A stretch of DNA of 64,000 nt from Martinezella lusitana (GTDB lineage Bacteria > Pseudomonadota > Alphaproteobacteria > Rhizobiales > Rhizobiaceae). Positions within the stretch are counted from its first letter, which is position 1. Each line of letters begins with the position of its first letter. Below the pieces are notes generated by a model. It had not been told where the DNA came from. It did no database searches and saw nothing but the letters and a program-made list of their open reading frames with translations. The DNA lies in assembly GCF_010668395.1 (NCBI RefSeq), contig NZ_WUEY01000003.1:186001-250000 (forward strand), given 5' to 3'. This document shows, piece by piece, positions 18,358 through 27,522 of this stretch. The position numbers were made by a program, and so were the translations under genes.

Positions 18358-18382
18358 CGCTCTCTCGAGTTAGGGCTTCCCT

Positions 18383-18422
18383 ACTGCGCCCCTCCTTCGA
18401 CGGAAAATGCAAAGGGCGCAGT
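18383..18422. other. Inverted repeat in the yajC-secDF gap
   Basis: ACTGCGCCC (18383-18391) and GGGCGCAGT (18414-18422) are perfect 9-bp arms separated by 22 bases. It lies between yajC and secDF on their transcript. There is no T-run on the minus strand, so it is not an ordinary terminator; it may stabilise or attenuate the mRNA. Confidence 0.5.
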
Positions 18423-18516
18423 AACACCTTGAATTTGTGCACAGTCCTTCAAGAAAGTCGATCCCGATTTTCAAGGATGCGCAGCAGCGGCACGGCGCCA
18501 CCTCCGGCAGCGTGCG

Positions 18517-18864
18517 TTACGCCGCGTCGGCCTTGACCGGCTCGCCCTTGACGCGAACCTCGGAAATCGCGCTGCGGACGACGCGGATGCGCACGCCGTC
18601 GGCGATCTCGACTTCCAGTTCCTTTTCGTCGACGACCTTGGTGACCTTGCCGACAATACCGCTGGTCACGATCTGATCGCCGCGGCGGATGTTCTTCAGG
18701 ACTTCGTCACGCTTCTTCGCCTGCGCGCGCTGCGGACGGATGAGAAGGAAATACCAAACGACCATTAGCGGCACAAACAGGATGATCATTTCAAAGCCGG
18801 ATCCGCCGAAAACACTCGCGGCCGAATCTGTCGCGCTCTGCGCATATGCGTTGGTGATAAACAT
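18517..18864 (-). CDS. yajC: Preprotein translocase accessory subunit YajC
   Basis: 115 residues, single membrane segment at about 25-45 (MIILFVPLMVVWYFLLIRPQ) with the family hallmark LIRPQRAQAKKR directly after it, followed by a small beta-rich cytosolic domain (GDQIVTSGIVGKV). YajC associates with SecDF and YidC. It precedes secDF, the usual arrangement, and faces the plus-strand DUF815 gene across about 200 bases of promoter space. Confidence 0.95.
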   Translation of the reverse strand: MFITNAYAQSATDSAASVFGGSGFEMIILFVPLMVVWYFLLIRPQRAQAKKRDEVLKNIRRGDQIVTSGIVGKVTKVVDEKELEVEIADGVRIRVVRSAISEVRVKGEPVKADAA

Positions 18865-19071
18865 CGAAAACTCCCTTGAACTCCCTGCGGGAACGCCGCC
18901 CCGCGTCAGGTGGCCGGAATATAGTTACGCACATGACGATTGCAACAAAAACAGGCGCCAACCGTACCGTTTTCCCGGTCTGTTAGCCTTTCAGCCCCCG
19001 AGGGAGCATGATACCCGGCAAGACAGCGCGCGCATTTTACGACTTTCTTGTTCAATATTCAGGAGGAAACG

Positions 19072-19944
19072 GTGACTGAAGACCAAAACGCCCTGATCCT
19101 TGCCGAAGTCCGTCGACTTGCCGATGCCGTCGAACGCCTTGCCGGCCCGGCTCCGGCCGTAAACGACTGGAATGCCGCCGACTGCTTCGTGTGGGCGCCC
19201 GTCCGGCTCCATCTGCAGCCGGTTTCGCGGCCCAACCGCGTGGCTCTGACCCTTATTCGCGGCGTCGACCATGTCCGCGACATTCTGCACGAAAATACGC
19301 TACGTTTCACGGAAGGCTTTGCCGCCAACAATGTGCTGCTCTGGGGCGCGCGTGGCATGGGCAAATCCTCGCTCGTCAAGGCGGTGCATGAAGACGTGCG
19401 CCGGGCGACCGGCGTATCGCTGAAACTGGTCGAGGTGCATCGCGAGGACATTTCTTCGCTGCCCGTGCTGCTCGACATCCTGAAGGCCGCGCCGCATCGC
19501 GTCATCGTCTTCTGCGACGACCTCTCGTTCGATCACGACGATACGGCCTACAAGTCTCTGAAGGCGGCGCTCGATGGCGGCGTCGAGGGGCGGCCGGACA
19601 ATGTGCTCTTCTATGCCACGTCCAACCGCCGTCACCTGCTGCCGCGCCACATGATGGAAAACGAGCAATCGACGGCGATCAACCCTTCGGAAGCCGTCGA
19701 GGAGAAGGTTTCGCTCTCCGACCGCTTCGGTCTCTGGCTTGGCTTCCACAAGTGCAGCCAGGAAGACTATCTGCAAATGATCGATGCCTATGCCGATCAC
19801 TTCAAGTTCGATCTCGATCGCGCCGAGATGCATCACGAGGCCCTGGAATGGGCGACGACCCGCGGCGCGCGCTCCGGCCGTGTCGCCTGGCAATATATCC
19901 AGGACCTCGCCGGGCGGCGGCGGATCACGCTCGACCGCGACTGA
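19072..19944 (+). CDS. DUF815 family AAA-type ATP-binding protein
   Basis: 290 residues from a GTG start with a textbook AGGAGG five bases upstream. Walker A is GARGMGKSSLVKA at about residues 89-101, and the Walker B-like stretch VIVFCDDLSFD is near 145. DRFGLWLGFHKCSQEDYL is the sensor/lid region typical of DUF815. The family is widespread in proteobacteria but has no assigned biochemical role. The neighbouring minus-strand genes are envelope functions; the two sides share a bidirectional terminator. Confidence 0.87.
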   Translation: MTEDQNALILAEVRRLADAVERLAGPAPAVNDWNAADCFVWAPVRLHLQPVSRPNRVALTLIRGVDHVRDILHENTLRFTEGFAANNVLLWGARGMGKSSLVKAVHEDVRRATGVSLKLVEVHREDISSLPVLLDILKAAPHRVIVFCDDLSFDHDDTAYKSLKAALDGGVEGRPDNVLFYATSNRRHLLPRHMMENEQSTAINPSEAVEEKVSLSDRFGLWLGFHKCSQEDYLQMIDAYADHFKFDLDRAEMHHEALEWATTRGARSGRVAWQYIQDLAGRRRITLDRD

Positions 19945-19969
19945 TCTCCAAATCCAGACCATGAACGAC

Positions 19970-19998
19970 AAAAAGCCCGGCATAGACCGGGCTTTTTG
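19970..19998. terminator. Bidirectional terminator between DUF815 and LysM/LytM genes
   Basis: AAAAAGCCCGG and CCGGGCTTTTT are perfect arms around a 7-base loop (CATAGA plus one), giving a T-run on both strands. Confidence 0.92.
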
Positions 19999-20020
19999 CA
20001 GAGTCCTTGAGACGCACTAT

Positions 20021-21733
20021 CTATTCAAGGAACGTCATTGGGTTGACCGGAGCCGAATTCTTGCGGACTTCGAAGTGGAGCTGCGGCTGGCTGACATTGC
20101 CGCTCATGCCCGAGGTTGCCAGCGTCTGGCCGCGCTGGACCTTCTGGCCACGGCTGACGTTGAGCGCATCCGCATGGCCGTAGACCGTCACCGTGCCGTC
20201 GTCATGGCGGACGAGAACCGTGTTGCCGAGTTCCTTCAGGCCGTTGCCGGCATAGATGACTACCCCATTTTCGGCCGCCTTGATCGGCGTTCCCGAGGGA
20301 ACGGAGATGTCGATGCCGTCGTTGCGGCTGCCATTGACGTTCGAGCCGTAGCCGGCGACCACGGCACCGCGAACCGGCCAGCGATACTTGCCGATACCGG
20401 TTGCTTCCGGCGCATCGGCCTGGGCGTCCGACTTTGCGGCATCGTTGATGGATTGGCTCGGAGAAGCAGAGGCAACCACCTGCGGCTTGGCGGCAGTGTC
20501 GGCCGCCGCGTCGGCGTGGGCCACGACCTTCGGAGCCGGCTGCTTGGCGACGGGGTCTGCCGCTGCGTGCTTCTGCTCGGCAACAGGCAACGCGCCCGGC
20601 TTGGCCGAAATCTTCTGCGGCTCGATGGAGGCGGTCTTGACCGGATCCGGAGCGGCTGCCGCGCCATGCGGCAAGACCAGCGCCTGACCGATGCGGATGC
20701 CGCCGCCGGCCTGCATATTGTTGGCGCGCTTCAGTTCGGCGACGGTGACACCGCTTTCCTTGGCAATTTTCGCCAGCGAGTCACCCGGCTTGACGACGTA
20801 AGTGCCACCCTTCGGGGTCGGGCCCTTGCCATTGCCTGCAGCAAGCTTGTTGGGATCGGCAAGTCCGGCCTGGGATTTGCCGCGCATCTGGTTGCCCGAA
20901 GGCAATGCGAGCGCTTCCTGCTGCGGAGCCTTGGCGGGGCCCGGCATCTTGCCGCCCTTGGAAAGATCGGTCGCCTCGGATGCCATCTTGGCCGGGCTCG
21001 AAGCGCTCGCGCCGTTCATCGTCGGGATAATGATCTGCTGACCCGGCTGCGCGCCGGCGCCGTTTCGCAGGCCGTTTGCGCGCAGGATTTCCTTTTCCGG
21101 AACGCCGTAGCGACGCGACAGGAGCGCGATGTTTTCGCCCTGATGCAGCGTCACGCTCGGCGCGTTGACCGTGGTCCAGCCCGGAGACATCTGGGGCGCA
21201 GCGGCGGTCTTGATCGTCCCCGTCGACAGCGTGTCAGGTGCCGGCGCAAGAGCTGGTGCCGCGCGGGAGCCATTGTTGTTGTGCGATGCCGGGAACGGCT
21301 GAGCAAGCGCCTCAGACTCGGCGCGCGATGCCATACGAGAGCGTCCCGCATTGGCGGATGCGCCGGGAGGAGCAAGATCGCTGCGCTGAATTGCGACAGG
21401 CGCGGTGGACGCCCGGGCGCTGGAATAGGACGGATTATAGCGAGCCGGCGAATTTGGGTAGGGTTGCGATACCGGTGCGCTCTGCTGCGAATAATCCTGC
21501 TGGCCGTAACCGCCGGCCTGAGCGATGTCGGCGCGCGGCACAGGATCGCCATCCGGACCATTGAGGCTGCGACGGTTGATCGAACCCGTCGTCACATTGT
21601 CCGTCCTGCTGGAGAACAGCCCGCTGAAACGGGTCGTGTCTGAACTACAAGCCGTTGCAGTGCTCGCCAGAAGAATGGCCACCAGGACTTTCCCTGCCGA
21701 TTTACTGAAGTTTGAAGAAAGACTGAAACCCAT
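20021..21733 (-). CDS. LysM + degenerate LytM (M23) lipoprotein, NlpD/DipM-like
   Basis: 570 residues. A lipoprotein signal is likely (hydrophobic segment ending STATACSS; the -3 position is Ala, so the lipobox is atypical). Two LysM modules follow (VTLHQGENIALLSRRYGV and YVVKPGDSLAKIAKESGV), Pro/Ala-rich linkers, then a C-terminal LytM domain. The zinc ligands are incomplete: the first His position reads RNDGID, and the usual His-x-His reads QLHFEV. It therefore resembles NlpD/EnvC-type amidase activators rather than active endopeptidases. The order serS-surE-pcm-this gene parallels surE-pcm-nlpD in enterics. ATG at 21733 preferred over an in-frame GTG at 21745. Confidence 0.85.
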   Translation of the reverse strand: MGFSLSSNFSKSAGKVLVAILLASTATACSSDTTRFSGLFSSRTDNVTTGSINRRSLNGPDGDPVPRADIAQAGGYGQQDYSQQSAPVSQPYPNSPARYNPSYSSARASTAPVAIQRSDLAPPGASANAGRSRMASRAESEALAQPFPASHNNNGSRAAPALAPAPDTLSTGTIKTAAAPQMSPGWTTVNAPSVTLHQGENIALLSRRYGVPEKEILRANGLRNGAGAQPGQQIIIPTMNGASASSPAKMASEATDLSKGGKMPGPAKAPQQEALALPSGNQMRGKSQAGLADPNKLAAGNGKGPTPKGGTYVVKPGDSLAKIAKESGVTVAELKRANNMQAGGGIRIGQALVLPHGAAAAPDPVKTASIEPQKISAKPGALPVAEQKHAAADPVAKQPAPKVVAHADAAADTAAKPQVVASASPSQSINDAAKSDAQADAPEATGIGKYRWPVRGAVVAGYGSNVNGSRNDGIDISVPSGTPIKAAENGVVIYAGNGLKELGNTVLVRHDDGTVTVYGHADALNVSRGQKVQRGQTLATSGMSGNVSQPQLHFEVRKNSAPVNPMTFLE

Positions 21734-21902
21734 GACTCGACCCACTTAAGACGCAACCGATTATGGGTCTATTAAAGCGCGTTAATCTTACCATGCGGTT
21801 AAAGCACTGGTGCGGCATGTGTTTTTTTGAGGAATTGCTAACTATAGGAAATGAAACAGCGCACGGATGCCCTGCGTCACGGGCATCAGCCAAATTCGGA
21901 CC

Positions 21903-22556
21903 TCAAAGATAGGAGGCGAGCAGCGGCACGATGGGCTGGTAGGGAACGTCAAACAGCTCTTCGCGTTCGAAGCGGCTGCCGGTCTTTGTCAGACGCACAA
22001 GGCGGCAAATATCGTCGTTCACGATAAGCGGCGCGATCATCGAGCCGCCAGATACGAGCTGCTCCGCATAAAAGCGCGGCATGGTCTGGAATGCGCATGT
22101 CACCAGGATGCGGTCGAATGTGCCCTCGCCCTGCAGACCGGCGCTCCCGTCGGCCTGGCGGATAATGACATTGCGCAATCCGAGCGTATCCATGCGCTGC
22201 TGCGCCAATGTCGTCAGCGTCTTGTAGCGATCGACGGTGAGCACGCGCTCGACGATCCGGCCCATGACGGCCGCGGTGAAACCGCTGCCCGTCCCGATTT
22301 CAAGAACGCGATGACCCGGCTTGATCTTCAGGCTGTGGAGAACACGCACCACCAGATCGATGCCTTCCATGAAGGCACCGCAGTCGATGGGAATCGTCTG
22401 GCTCGAATAGGCGTCATCGGCAAATTGCGGCGGCACGAAAGGCAGGCGCGGCGTCTGCTCGACCGCCGTCATCAAATCGATGTCCAATATGCCTTCTGCC
22501 CGCAGCCGCAAAACCACGGCCGCAAAGCCTTCCTTTTCCACCAAACGAGGTGTCAA
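21903..22556 (-). CDS. pcm: Protein-L-isoaspartate O-methyltransferase
   Basis: 217 residues; repairs isoaspartyl damage in proteins using S-adenosylmethionine. The SAM-binding motif I VLEIGTGSGFTAAVMG is near residue 84, the family signature SSQTIPIDCGAFM is near 50, and PxxVxxG-like blocks appear downstream (ADGSAGLQGEGTFDRILVTCA). Begins with a TTG start just after the surE stop, so it is coupled to surE. A second Pcm-like gene sits at 44264-44932. Confidence 0.88.
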   Translation of the reverse strand: MTPRLVEKEGFAAVVLRLRAEGILDIDLMTAVEQTPRLPFVPPQFADDAYSSQTIPIDCGAFMEGIDLVVRVLHSLKIKPGHRVLEIGTGSGFTAAVMGRIVERVLTVDRYKTLTTLAQQRMDTLGLRNVIIRQADGSAGLQGEGTFDRILVTCAFQTMPRFYAEQLVSGGSMIAPLIVNDDICRLVRLTKTGSRFEREELFDVPYQPIVPLLASYL

Positions 22557-22560
22557 CCTG

Positions 22561-23325
22561 CTACTCCATACCGAGCGCCCGCGCCACGCGGTCTTGCGCC
22601 GAATAATCCGTCAAATCGAGTTTCAAAGGCGTTACCGAAATGCGATTTTGTTTCAACGCCTGAATATCGGTTCCTGGACGGAAGATGCCGCTTCGCTCAC
22701 CGAAGCGAAGCCAATAGTAAGGGAAGCCTCGGCCGTCGGCCCGCTCCTCGACCTGCACATTGAAGGCGAGATTGCCCTGCGCAGTCACTTCCACGCCGTC
22801 CACTTCGCCGGGGCGGCAGTTGGGGAAATTCAGATTGAGGAACGTCCCATCGGGCAGCTCGACATTCATGAGCTTGTCGAGCAGTTCGGAAGCATGCGCC
22901 TCGGCGACTTCCCACGGCACGACACGCGCGCCGTTCTCATACACGTAGGCCTGGCTGAGCGCGAAGGAACGCACCCCCTGCAGCGTGCCTTCGATCGCGC
23001 CGGCGATGGTTCCGGAATAGGTCACGTCGTCGGCGACGTTCGAGCCGGAATTGACGCCGGAGAGCACAAGATCCGGCTTACCGTCCAAAACCTTGCGGAT
23101 AGCCATGATGACGCAATCCGTCGGCGTTCCCCGCAGCGCGTAATGCTTGTCGGAAACCTTGCGCATGCGCAGCGGCTCGGAAAGGCTCAGCGAATGCGCA
23201 AGTCCGCTCTGGTCCGTTTCGGGCGCGACGACCCAGACATCGTCAGACAAGGTACGGGCGATCCGCTCCAGTGCAGCCAGTCCTTCGGCATGAATGCCGT
23301 CATCATTGGTCAGAAGAATACGCAT
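22561..23325 (-). CDS. surE: 5'/3'-nucleotidase SurE
   Basis: 254 residues; metal-dependent nucleoside monophosphate phosphatase associated with survival in stationary phase. The catalytic Asp-Asp motif is at the very N-terminus ([15 protein letters not shown]), and the conserved [25 protein letters not shown] block supplies the remaining metal and phosphate ligands. The start at 23325 puts NDDG at the usual residues 7-10. Located between serS (14 bases upstream) and pcm (4 bases downstream). Confidence 0.96.
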   Translation of the reverse strand: MRILLTNDDGIHAEGLAALERIARTLSDDVWVVAPETDQSGLAHSLSLSEPLRMRKVSDKHYALRGTPTDCVIMAIRKVLDGKPDLVLSGVNSGSNVADDVTYSGTIAGAIEGTLQGVRSFALSQAYVYENGARVVPWEVAEAHASELLDKLMNVELPDGTFLNLNFPNCRPGEVDGVEVTAQGNLAFNVQVEERADGRGFPYYWLRFGERSGIFRPGTDIQALKQNRISVTPLKLDLTDYSAQDRVARALGME

Positions 23326-23339
23326 CGCCCACCGTCCGA

Positions 23340-24623
23340 TTATGCTGCTTTTTCGATCCTCTTCAGACCACCCATATATGGCAGGAGTGCGTCGGGTACA
23401 GTGACGGAACCGTCGGCGTTGAGATAATTCTCGAGCACCGCGATCAGGCACCGGCCGACGGCCGTGCCGGAGCCATTGAGCGTGTGAACGAACTTGGTGT
23501 TCTTGTCGTCCTTGCCACGATAGCGGGCATTCATGCGCCGGGCCTGGAAATCACCGCAGACCGAGCAGGACGAAATCTCGCGATAGGTATCCTGCCCCGG
23601 CAGCCAGACTTCGAGGTCGTAGGTCTTGCGCGCGCCGAAGCCCATGTCGCCGGTCGACAGCGTCATGACGCGGTAGTGCAGGCCGAGACGCTTCAGCACC
23701 TCCTCGGCGCAGGCCGTCATGCGCTCATGCTCGGCGATCGAGCTTTCGGCATCCGTGATCGATACCAGCTCGCACTTCCAGAACTGGTGCTGGCGCAGCA
23801 TGCCGCGCGTATCGCGACCGGCAGAGCCTGCTTCCGAGCGGAAGGACGGCGTCAGCGCCGTGAAGCGCAGCGGCAGCTTCTCCTGATCGAGAATTTCACC
23901 GGCAACCAGATTGGTCAGCGTCACTTCCGCCGTCGGAATCAACCAGCGGCCGTCCGTCGTCCTGAACAGGTCCTCGGCGAACTTCGGCAGCTGACCCGTG
24001 CCGAACATGGCCTCGTCGCGCACCATCAGCGGCGAGCTGACTTCCGTGTAGCCATGTTCGCCCGTATGCAGATCGAGCATGAACTGGCCAAGCGCCCGCT
24101 CCAGGCGTGCGAGCTGCGATGTCAGCACCGTGAAGCGCGAACCGGAAAGCTTTGCGGCGCGCTCGAAATCCATGTAGCCGAGCTCTTCGCCGATGTCGAA
24201 ATGCTCTTTCGGCTGATGGTTCCAGGTCGGCTTGGCACCCCAGGCATGCTTGACGACATTGTCGTGCTCGTCCTTGCCGACAGGCACGTCCTCAAGCGGA
24301 ATATTGGGTATGCGCGACAGCACGTCGTTGAGCTCGGCCGTCAGCACGCGCTCTTCCTCTTCCGCAGCCGGAAGCGAAGTCTTGATGTCGGCGACCTCGG
24401 CCTTCAGCTTTTCGGCAAGCTCGGCGTTCTTCTGCGCCATCGCCGCACCGATTTCCTTGGAGGCGGCATTGCGGCGGGACTGCATATCCTGGACGAACTG
24501 AATGACGGAGCGGCGCTTTTCGTCAAGCGCGATGAGGCTTTGCGACAGAGGCTCCGCACCGCGCTTGGCAAGCGCCACATCGAAAGCCTCGGCATTCTCA
24601 CGAATCCATCTGATATCAAGCAT
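23340..24623 (-). CDS. serS: Seryl-tRNA synthetase
   Basis: 427 residues, class II synthetase that charges tRNA-Ser. An N-terminal coiled-coil arm (residues about 27-105) binds the tRNA variable arm. Motif 2 is [21 protein letters not shown] and motif 3 is [18 protein letters not shown]. Length and motifs are standard. First gene of the serS-surE-pcm-LysM run. Confidence 0.97.
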   Translation of the reverse strand: MLDIRWIRENAEAFDVALAKRGAEPLSQSLIALDEKRRSVIQFVQDMQSRRNAASKEIGAAMAQKNAELAEKLKAEVADIKTSLPAAEEEERVLTAELNDVLSRIPNIPLEDVPVGKDEHDNVVKHAWGAKPTWNHQPKEHFDIGEELGYMDFERAAKLSGSRFTVLTSQLARLERALGQFMLDLHTGEHGYTEVSSPLMVRDEAMFGTGQLPKFAEDLFRTTDGRWLIPTAEVTLTNLVAGEILDQEKLPLRFTALTPSFRSEAGSAGRDTRGMLRQHQFWKCELVSITDAESSIAEHERMTACAEEVLKRLGLHYRVMTLSTGDMGFGARKTYDLEVWLPGQDTYREISSCSVCGDFQARRMNARYRGKDDKNTKFVHTLNGSGTAVGRCLIAVLENYLNADGSVTVPDALLPYMGGLKRIEKAA

Positions 24624-24654
24624 CTTCGTTCCAGGTCGTTTGACATGAGTATAA

Positions 24655-24678
24655 CTCCGACCGAGGTCTCGGTCGGAG
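24655..24678. other. Perfect inverted repeat between tatC and serS
   Basis: CTCCGACCGAG-GT-CTCGGTCGGAG, an 11-bp stem with a 2-base centre, in the 99-base gap after tatC. No clear T-run follows on the minus strand. It could terminate the tat operon weakly or be an operator for serS. Confidence 0.5.
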
Positions 24679-24722
24679 GTCGAAACGGCAATAGCTGGGA
24701 AACGAGGCTGGATCTCCCTCGC

Positions 24723-25550
24723 CTAGACGTCGTCCGTCTTGGTGATCTCGGAAGTCCCGCCACTCTCGTCAAGCGCTTGCCGGGTACGCTGGCGTTCCAC
24801 GAGTCGCGCCGCGTAGATGGAAATCTCGTAGAGAAGGATCGTCGGCAGTGCAAGGCCGATCTGGGACATCGGATCCGGCGGCGTCAGCACGGCGGCGACG
24901 ATGAAGGCAAAGACGATGGCGAATTTGCGCTTTTCCGCGAGCCAGGCCGACGTCAGCAAGCCGACCCGCGCCAGAAGCGTGGTGATGACCGGCAGCTGGA
25001 AGACGAGGCCGAAGGAAAAGACCAGCGTCATGATGAGGCTCAGATATTCCGAGACCTTCGGCATCAGCGCAATCCCGACCTGGCCGTCGCCGGGTGTCTG
25101 CTGCATCTTCAGGAAGAACCACATCACCATGGGGGTGAAGAAGAAGTAGACGAGCGCGGCGCCCATCAGAAACAGGATGGGCGATGCGATCAGAAAGGGC
25201 AGGAAGGCATTGCGCTCGTTCTTGTAGAGGCCCGGTGCCACGAACTTGTAGATCTGGGCAGCGATGATCGGAAAGGAGATCACCAGCGCGCCAAACATGG
25301 CGACCTTCACCTGGGTGAAGAAGAACTCCTGCGGTGCCGTATAGATCAGCTCGGACTTGGCGAGATCGAGATGAGCCCATTCAACGGCCCATTTGTAGGG
25401 ATAGACCAGATAGTTGAAGAGATGCTTCGCCACAGCGAAACAGCCGATAAAGGCAACGAAGAACGCCACGATCGACCAGATGAGCCGCGTGCGCAATTCC
25501 ATGAGGTGTTCGATAAGCGGCTGCGGCTTATCGTCGATATCACCCGTCAT
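24723..25550 (-). CDS. tatC: Twin-arginine translocase subunit TatC
   Basis: 275 residues, six predicted membrane segments, the core receptor for twin-arginine signal peptides. Conserved blocks are the N-terminal [16 protein letters not shown] and the FxxE-type first periplasmic loop ending in [14 protein letters not shown]. Its start overlaps the tatB stop (ATGA). The C-terminal ~25 residues are polar and unconserved. Confidence 0.97.
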   Translation of the reverse strand: MTGDIDDKPQPLIEHLMELRTRLIWSIVAFFVAFIGCFAVAKHLFNYLVYPYKWAVEWAHLDLAKSELIYTAPQEFFFTQVKVAMFGALVISFPIIAAQIYKFVAPGLYKNERNAFLPFLIASPILFLMGAALVYFFFTPMVMWFFLKMQQTPGDGQVGIALMPKVSEYLSLIMTLVFSFGLVFQLPVITTLLARVGLLTSAWLAEKRKFAIVFAFIVAAVLTPPDPMSQIGLALPTILLYEISIYAARLVERQRTRQALDESGGTSEITKTDDV

Positions 25551-26281
25551 GCCTGGTCCTTCTTCTTGGGCGTTTTAGGCGTCGCCTGGCTGGCCGCGGC
25601 AGTCGCGCGCTTCCTGGGAGCTGGAGGCGCCTTCTTCTCTACGGCAGCAGCGGTCGCGACCTTGCGCGGGGCTCGCTTTGGTTTTTCCGTCACGACGGGC
25701 GTGCGGACGACCGCGGCCGCGACATCATCGGCCTTGACCGGCGCCTTTGCACGGGGCTTGCGAACAGCATTGGGCTTCTCAGCAGCCTTGCCCGCAGCCG
25801 CAACGGATTGCGGGGCGGGAACAGCCACAGGCTCTGGAACCGAAGCGGCCGCCAGCGGTATATTGCTCGATGCAGCGGCCGTTGCGGACGTGGCCGCAAG
25901 CGCCTCCGGCAGGCCGGACGAAACGCCAGGTACCGGCTCGGATGGTAAGGGCGTCGCGGCTAGCGCTGCCTTGTCCGGAGTTGCCGCACGCTGCAGATCG
26001 GCCTTTATCTCGTTGCCCATATCCCGCAGCGGGTTCATCGCCTCCCGCAGCGAATTCATCGGATTGAGCTTCTGGGCGTCGGCGATCGTCTGGCGCACAT
26101 CGTCCAGCTCCGCTTCGCGCATCGCCTCATCGAACTGGGCGCGGAATTCGCCAGCGACTTTCCTGGCTCGCGCCGTCATCTTACCGATCGTCCGCAAGGT
26201 CGCCGGCAATTCCTTGGGGCCGATTACGACCAAGGCCACGACGGCGATAATCACGAGCTCGGACCAGCCTATATCGAACAT
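25547..26281 (-). CDS. tatB: Twin-arginine translocase subunit TatB
   Basis: 244 residues, longer than the ~170 of E. coli TatB. The N-terminal membrane helix with [26 protein letters not shown] is diagnostic, followed by an amphipathic helix (residues about 20-70). The rest is a long Ala/Pro/Lys-rich tail, increasingly basic to the C-terminus ([21 protein letters not shown] region). TatB recognises substrates together with TatC. Confidence 0.95.
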   Translation of the reverse strand: MFDIGWSELVIIAVVALVVIGPKELPATLRTIGKMTARARKVAGEFRAQFDEAMREAELDDVRQTIADAQKLNPMNSLREAMNPLRDMGNEIKADLQRAATPDKAALAATPLPSEPVPGVSSGLPEALAATSATAAASSNIPLAAASVPEPVAVPAPQSVAAAGKAAEKPNAVRKPRAKAPVKADDVAAAVVRTPVVTEKPKRAPRKVATAAAVEKKAPPAPRKRATAAASQATPKTPKKKDQA

Positions 26282-26336
26282 GCAAAGGCTCCTGGGCCAA
26301 CGGCAAGCCTCTCAGCTTTGCGCCTACCCGACATAA

Positions 26337-26552
26337 TTACTTGGTTTCGTCAGCCTTGTGCTCGACCGTACGCGACGCCGTCGTTGCGGACGTCGGCTGC
26401 GCCGAAGTATCTTCGTCGTCGCTCATGCCCTTCTTGAAGCTCTTGATGCCTTTGGCGACATCACCCATCAGCTCCGGGATCTTTCCACGGCCGAACAACA
26501 ACAGCGCGATGGCCAGGACGATAAGCCAATGCCATATGCTTAGAGAACCCAT
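26337..26552 (-). CDS. tatA: Twin-arginine translocase subunit TatA
   Basis: 71 residues; forms the protein-conducting oligomer of the Tat system. Membrane helix [23 protein letters not shown] with the conserved FGRGKIPEL hinge, then amphipathic helix [14 protein letters not shown]. The start at 26552 matches the usual MGSLSIWHW beginning. Order tatA-tatB-tatC is canonical; a 55-base gap separates tatA and tatB. Confidence 0.96.
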   Translation of the reverse strand: MGSLSIWHWLIVLAIALLLFGRGKIPELMGDVAKGIKSFKKGMSDDEDTSAQPTSATTASRTVEHKADETK

Positions 26553-26786
26553 TGCTATAACTCCCAATTTCAGTGTCTTCCCGATGTAAGACGTTTGCGG
26601 ATGTTTTTCAAACAACAAAATGCAGTGCATCCACGCATATCAGGATGACGAGCGCCTGCGCAGGCGACCAAGCGTCTCCAAGTCGAGAAGATGATTTTTA
26701 TATTCGCACCAGCTAATGGCAAAAGAGAGACTTGGCCGAAGGTTTAACGAAAAACTGCCCGGACGATCGCAATTTCGTCAGGAGGC

Positions 26787-27509
26787 TCAATCGTCCGAGC
26801 CTGCACCGCTCGGCGGCAGGATTCCAAGCTCCTCCAGATCCAGCTGCGTGATCGGATCTTCGTCTTCGGTAAGCTCGTCGCTCATCAGCGGCGACGGAAT
26901 GTTGAAATTGGCCGGGATCCGGCCGGAGAGCAGCCCTGCCCCCTTCAACTCTTCGAGACCGGGCAGGTCGCGCAACTCTTCCAGGCCGAAGTGATCGAGA
27001 AAATCGCGCGTCGTGCCGAGCGTGACCGGTCGCCCGGGCGTGCGGCGACGGCCGCGAAAACGGACCCAGCCGGATTCCATCAGCACGTCGAGCGTACCCT
27101 TCGAGGTCTGCACGCCTCGAATGTCTTCGATCTCGGCGCGCGTCACCGGCTGATGATAGGCGATGATGGCCAGCACCTCCAGCGCCGCGCGGGACAGCTT
27201 GCGCACCTCGCCCTCGTCGCGCCGGATCATAAATGATAGATCGGCGGCCGTACGGAAGGCCCAGGCACCGTCCACCTGAACGAGATTGACGCCACGCATG
27301 GCATAATCGCTCTTCAGCTTCCGCATGATAGCGGGAATATCGACGCCGCGCGCCACGCGCTCGGCAATGAATGCTTCGGAAACCGGCTGGGCAGAGGCAA
27401 AGACCAGCGCTTCGGCGATGCGCTCGGCTTCGCCCGACCGGCGTTCGTCGACATCGCCCGCTTCCGCGTCGTGCTCGAAATCCTGCTGCTCGTCGTCCGG
27501 CTCGTTCAC
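26787..27509 (-). CDS. scpB: Segregation and condensation protein B
   Basis: 240 residues, winged-helix subunit of the Smc-ScpAB condensin that compacts and segregates chromosomes. The two winged-helix domains are recognisable (RIAEALVFASAQPVS and VLAIIAYHQPVTRAEIEDIRGV). The GTG start at 27509 is preceded by AGGAAA; an N-terminal acidic stretch precedes the first domain. scpA ends 13 bases upstream, so the two are co-translated. Confidence 0.94.
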   Translation of the reverse strand: MNEPDDEQQDFEHDAEAGDVDERRSGEAERIAEALVFASAQPVSEAFIAERVARGVDIPAIMRKLKSDYAMRGVNLVQVDGAWAFRTAADLSFMIRRDEGEVRKLSRAALEVLAIIAYHQPVTRAEIEDIRGVQTSKGTLDVLMESGWVRFRGRRRTPGRPVTLGTTRDFLDHFGLEELRDLPGLEELKGAGLLSGRIPANFNIPSPLMSDELTEDEDPITQLDLEELGILPPSGAGSDD

Positions 27510-27522
27510 GCTATTTCCTGCC

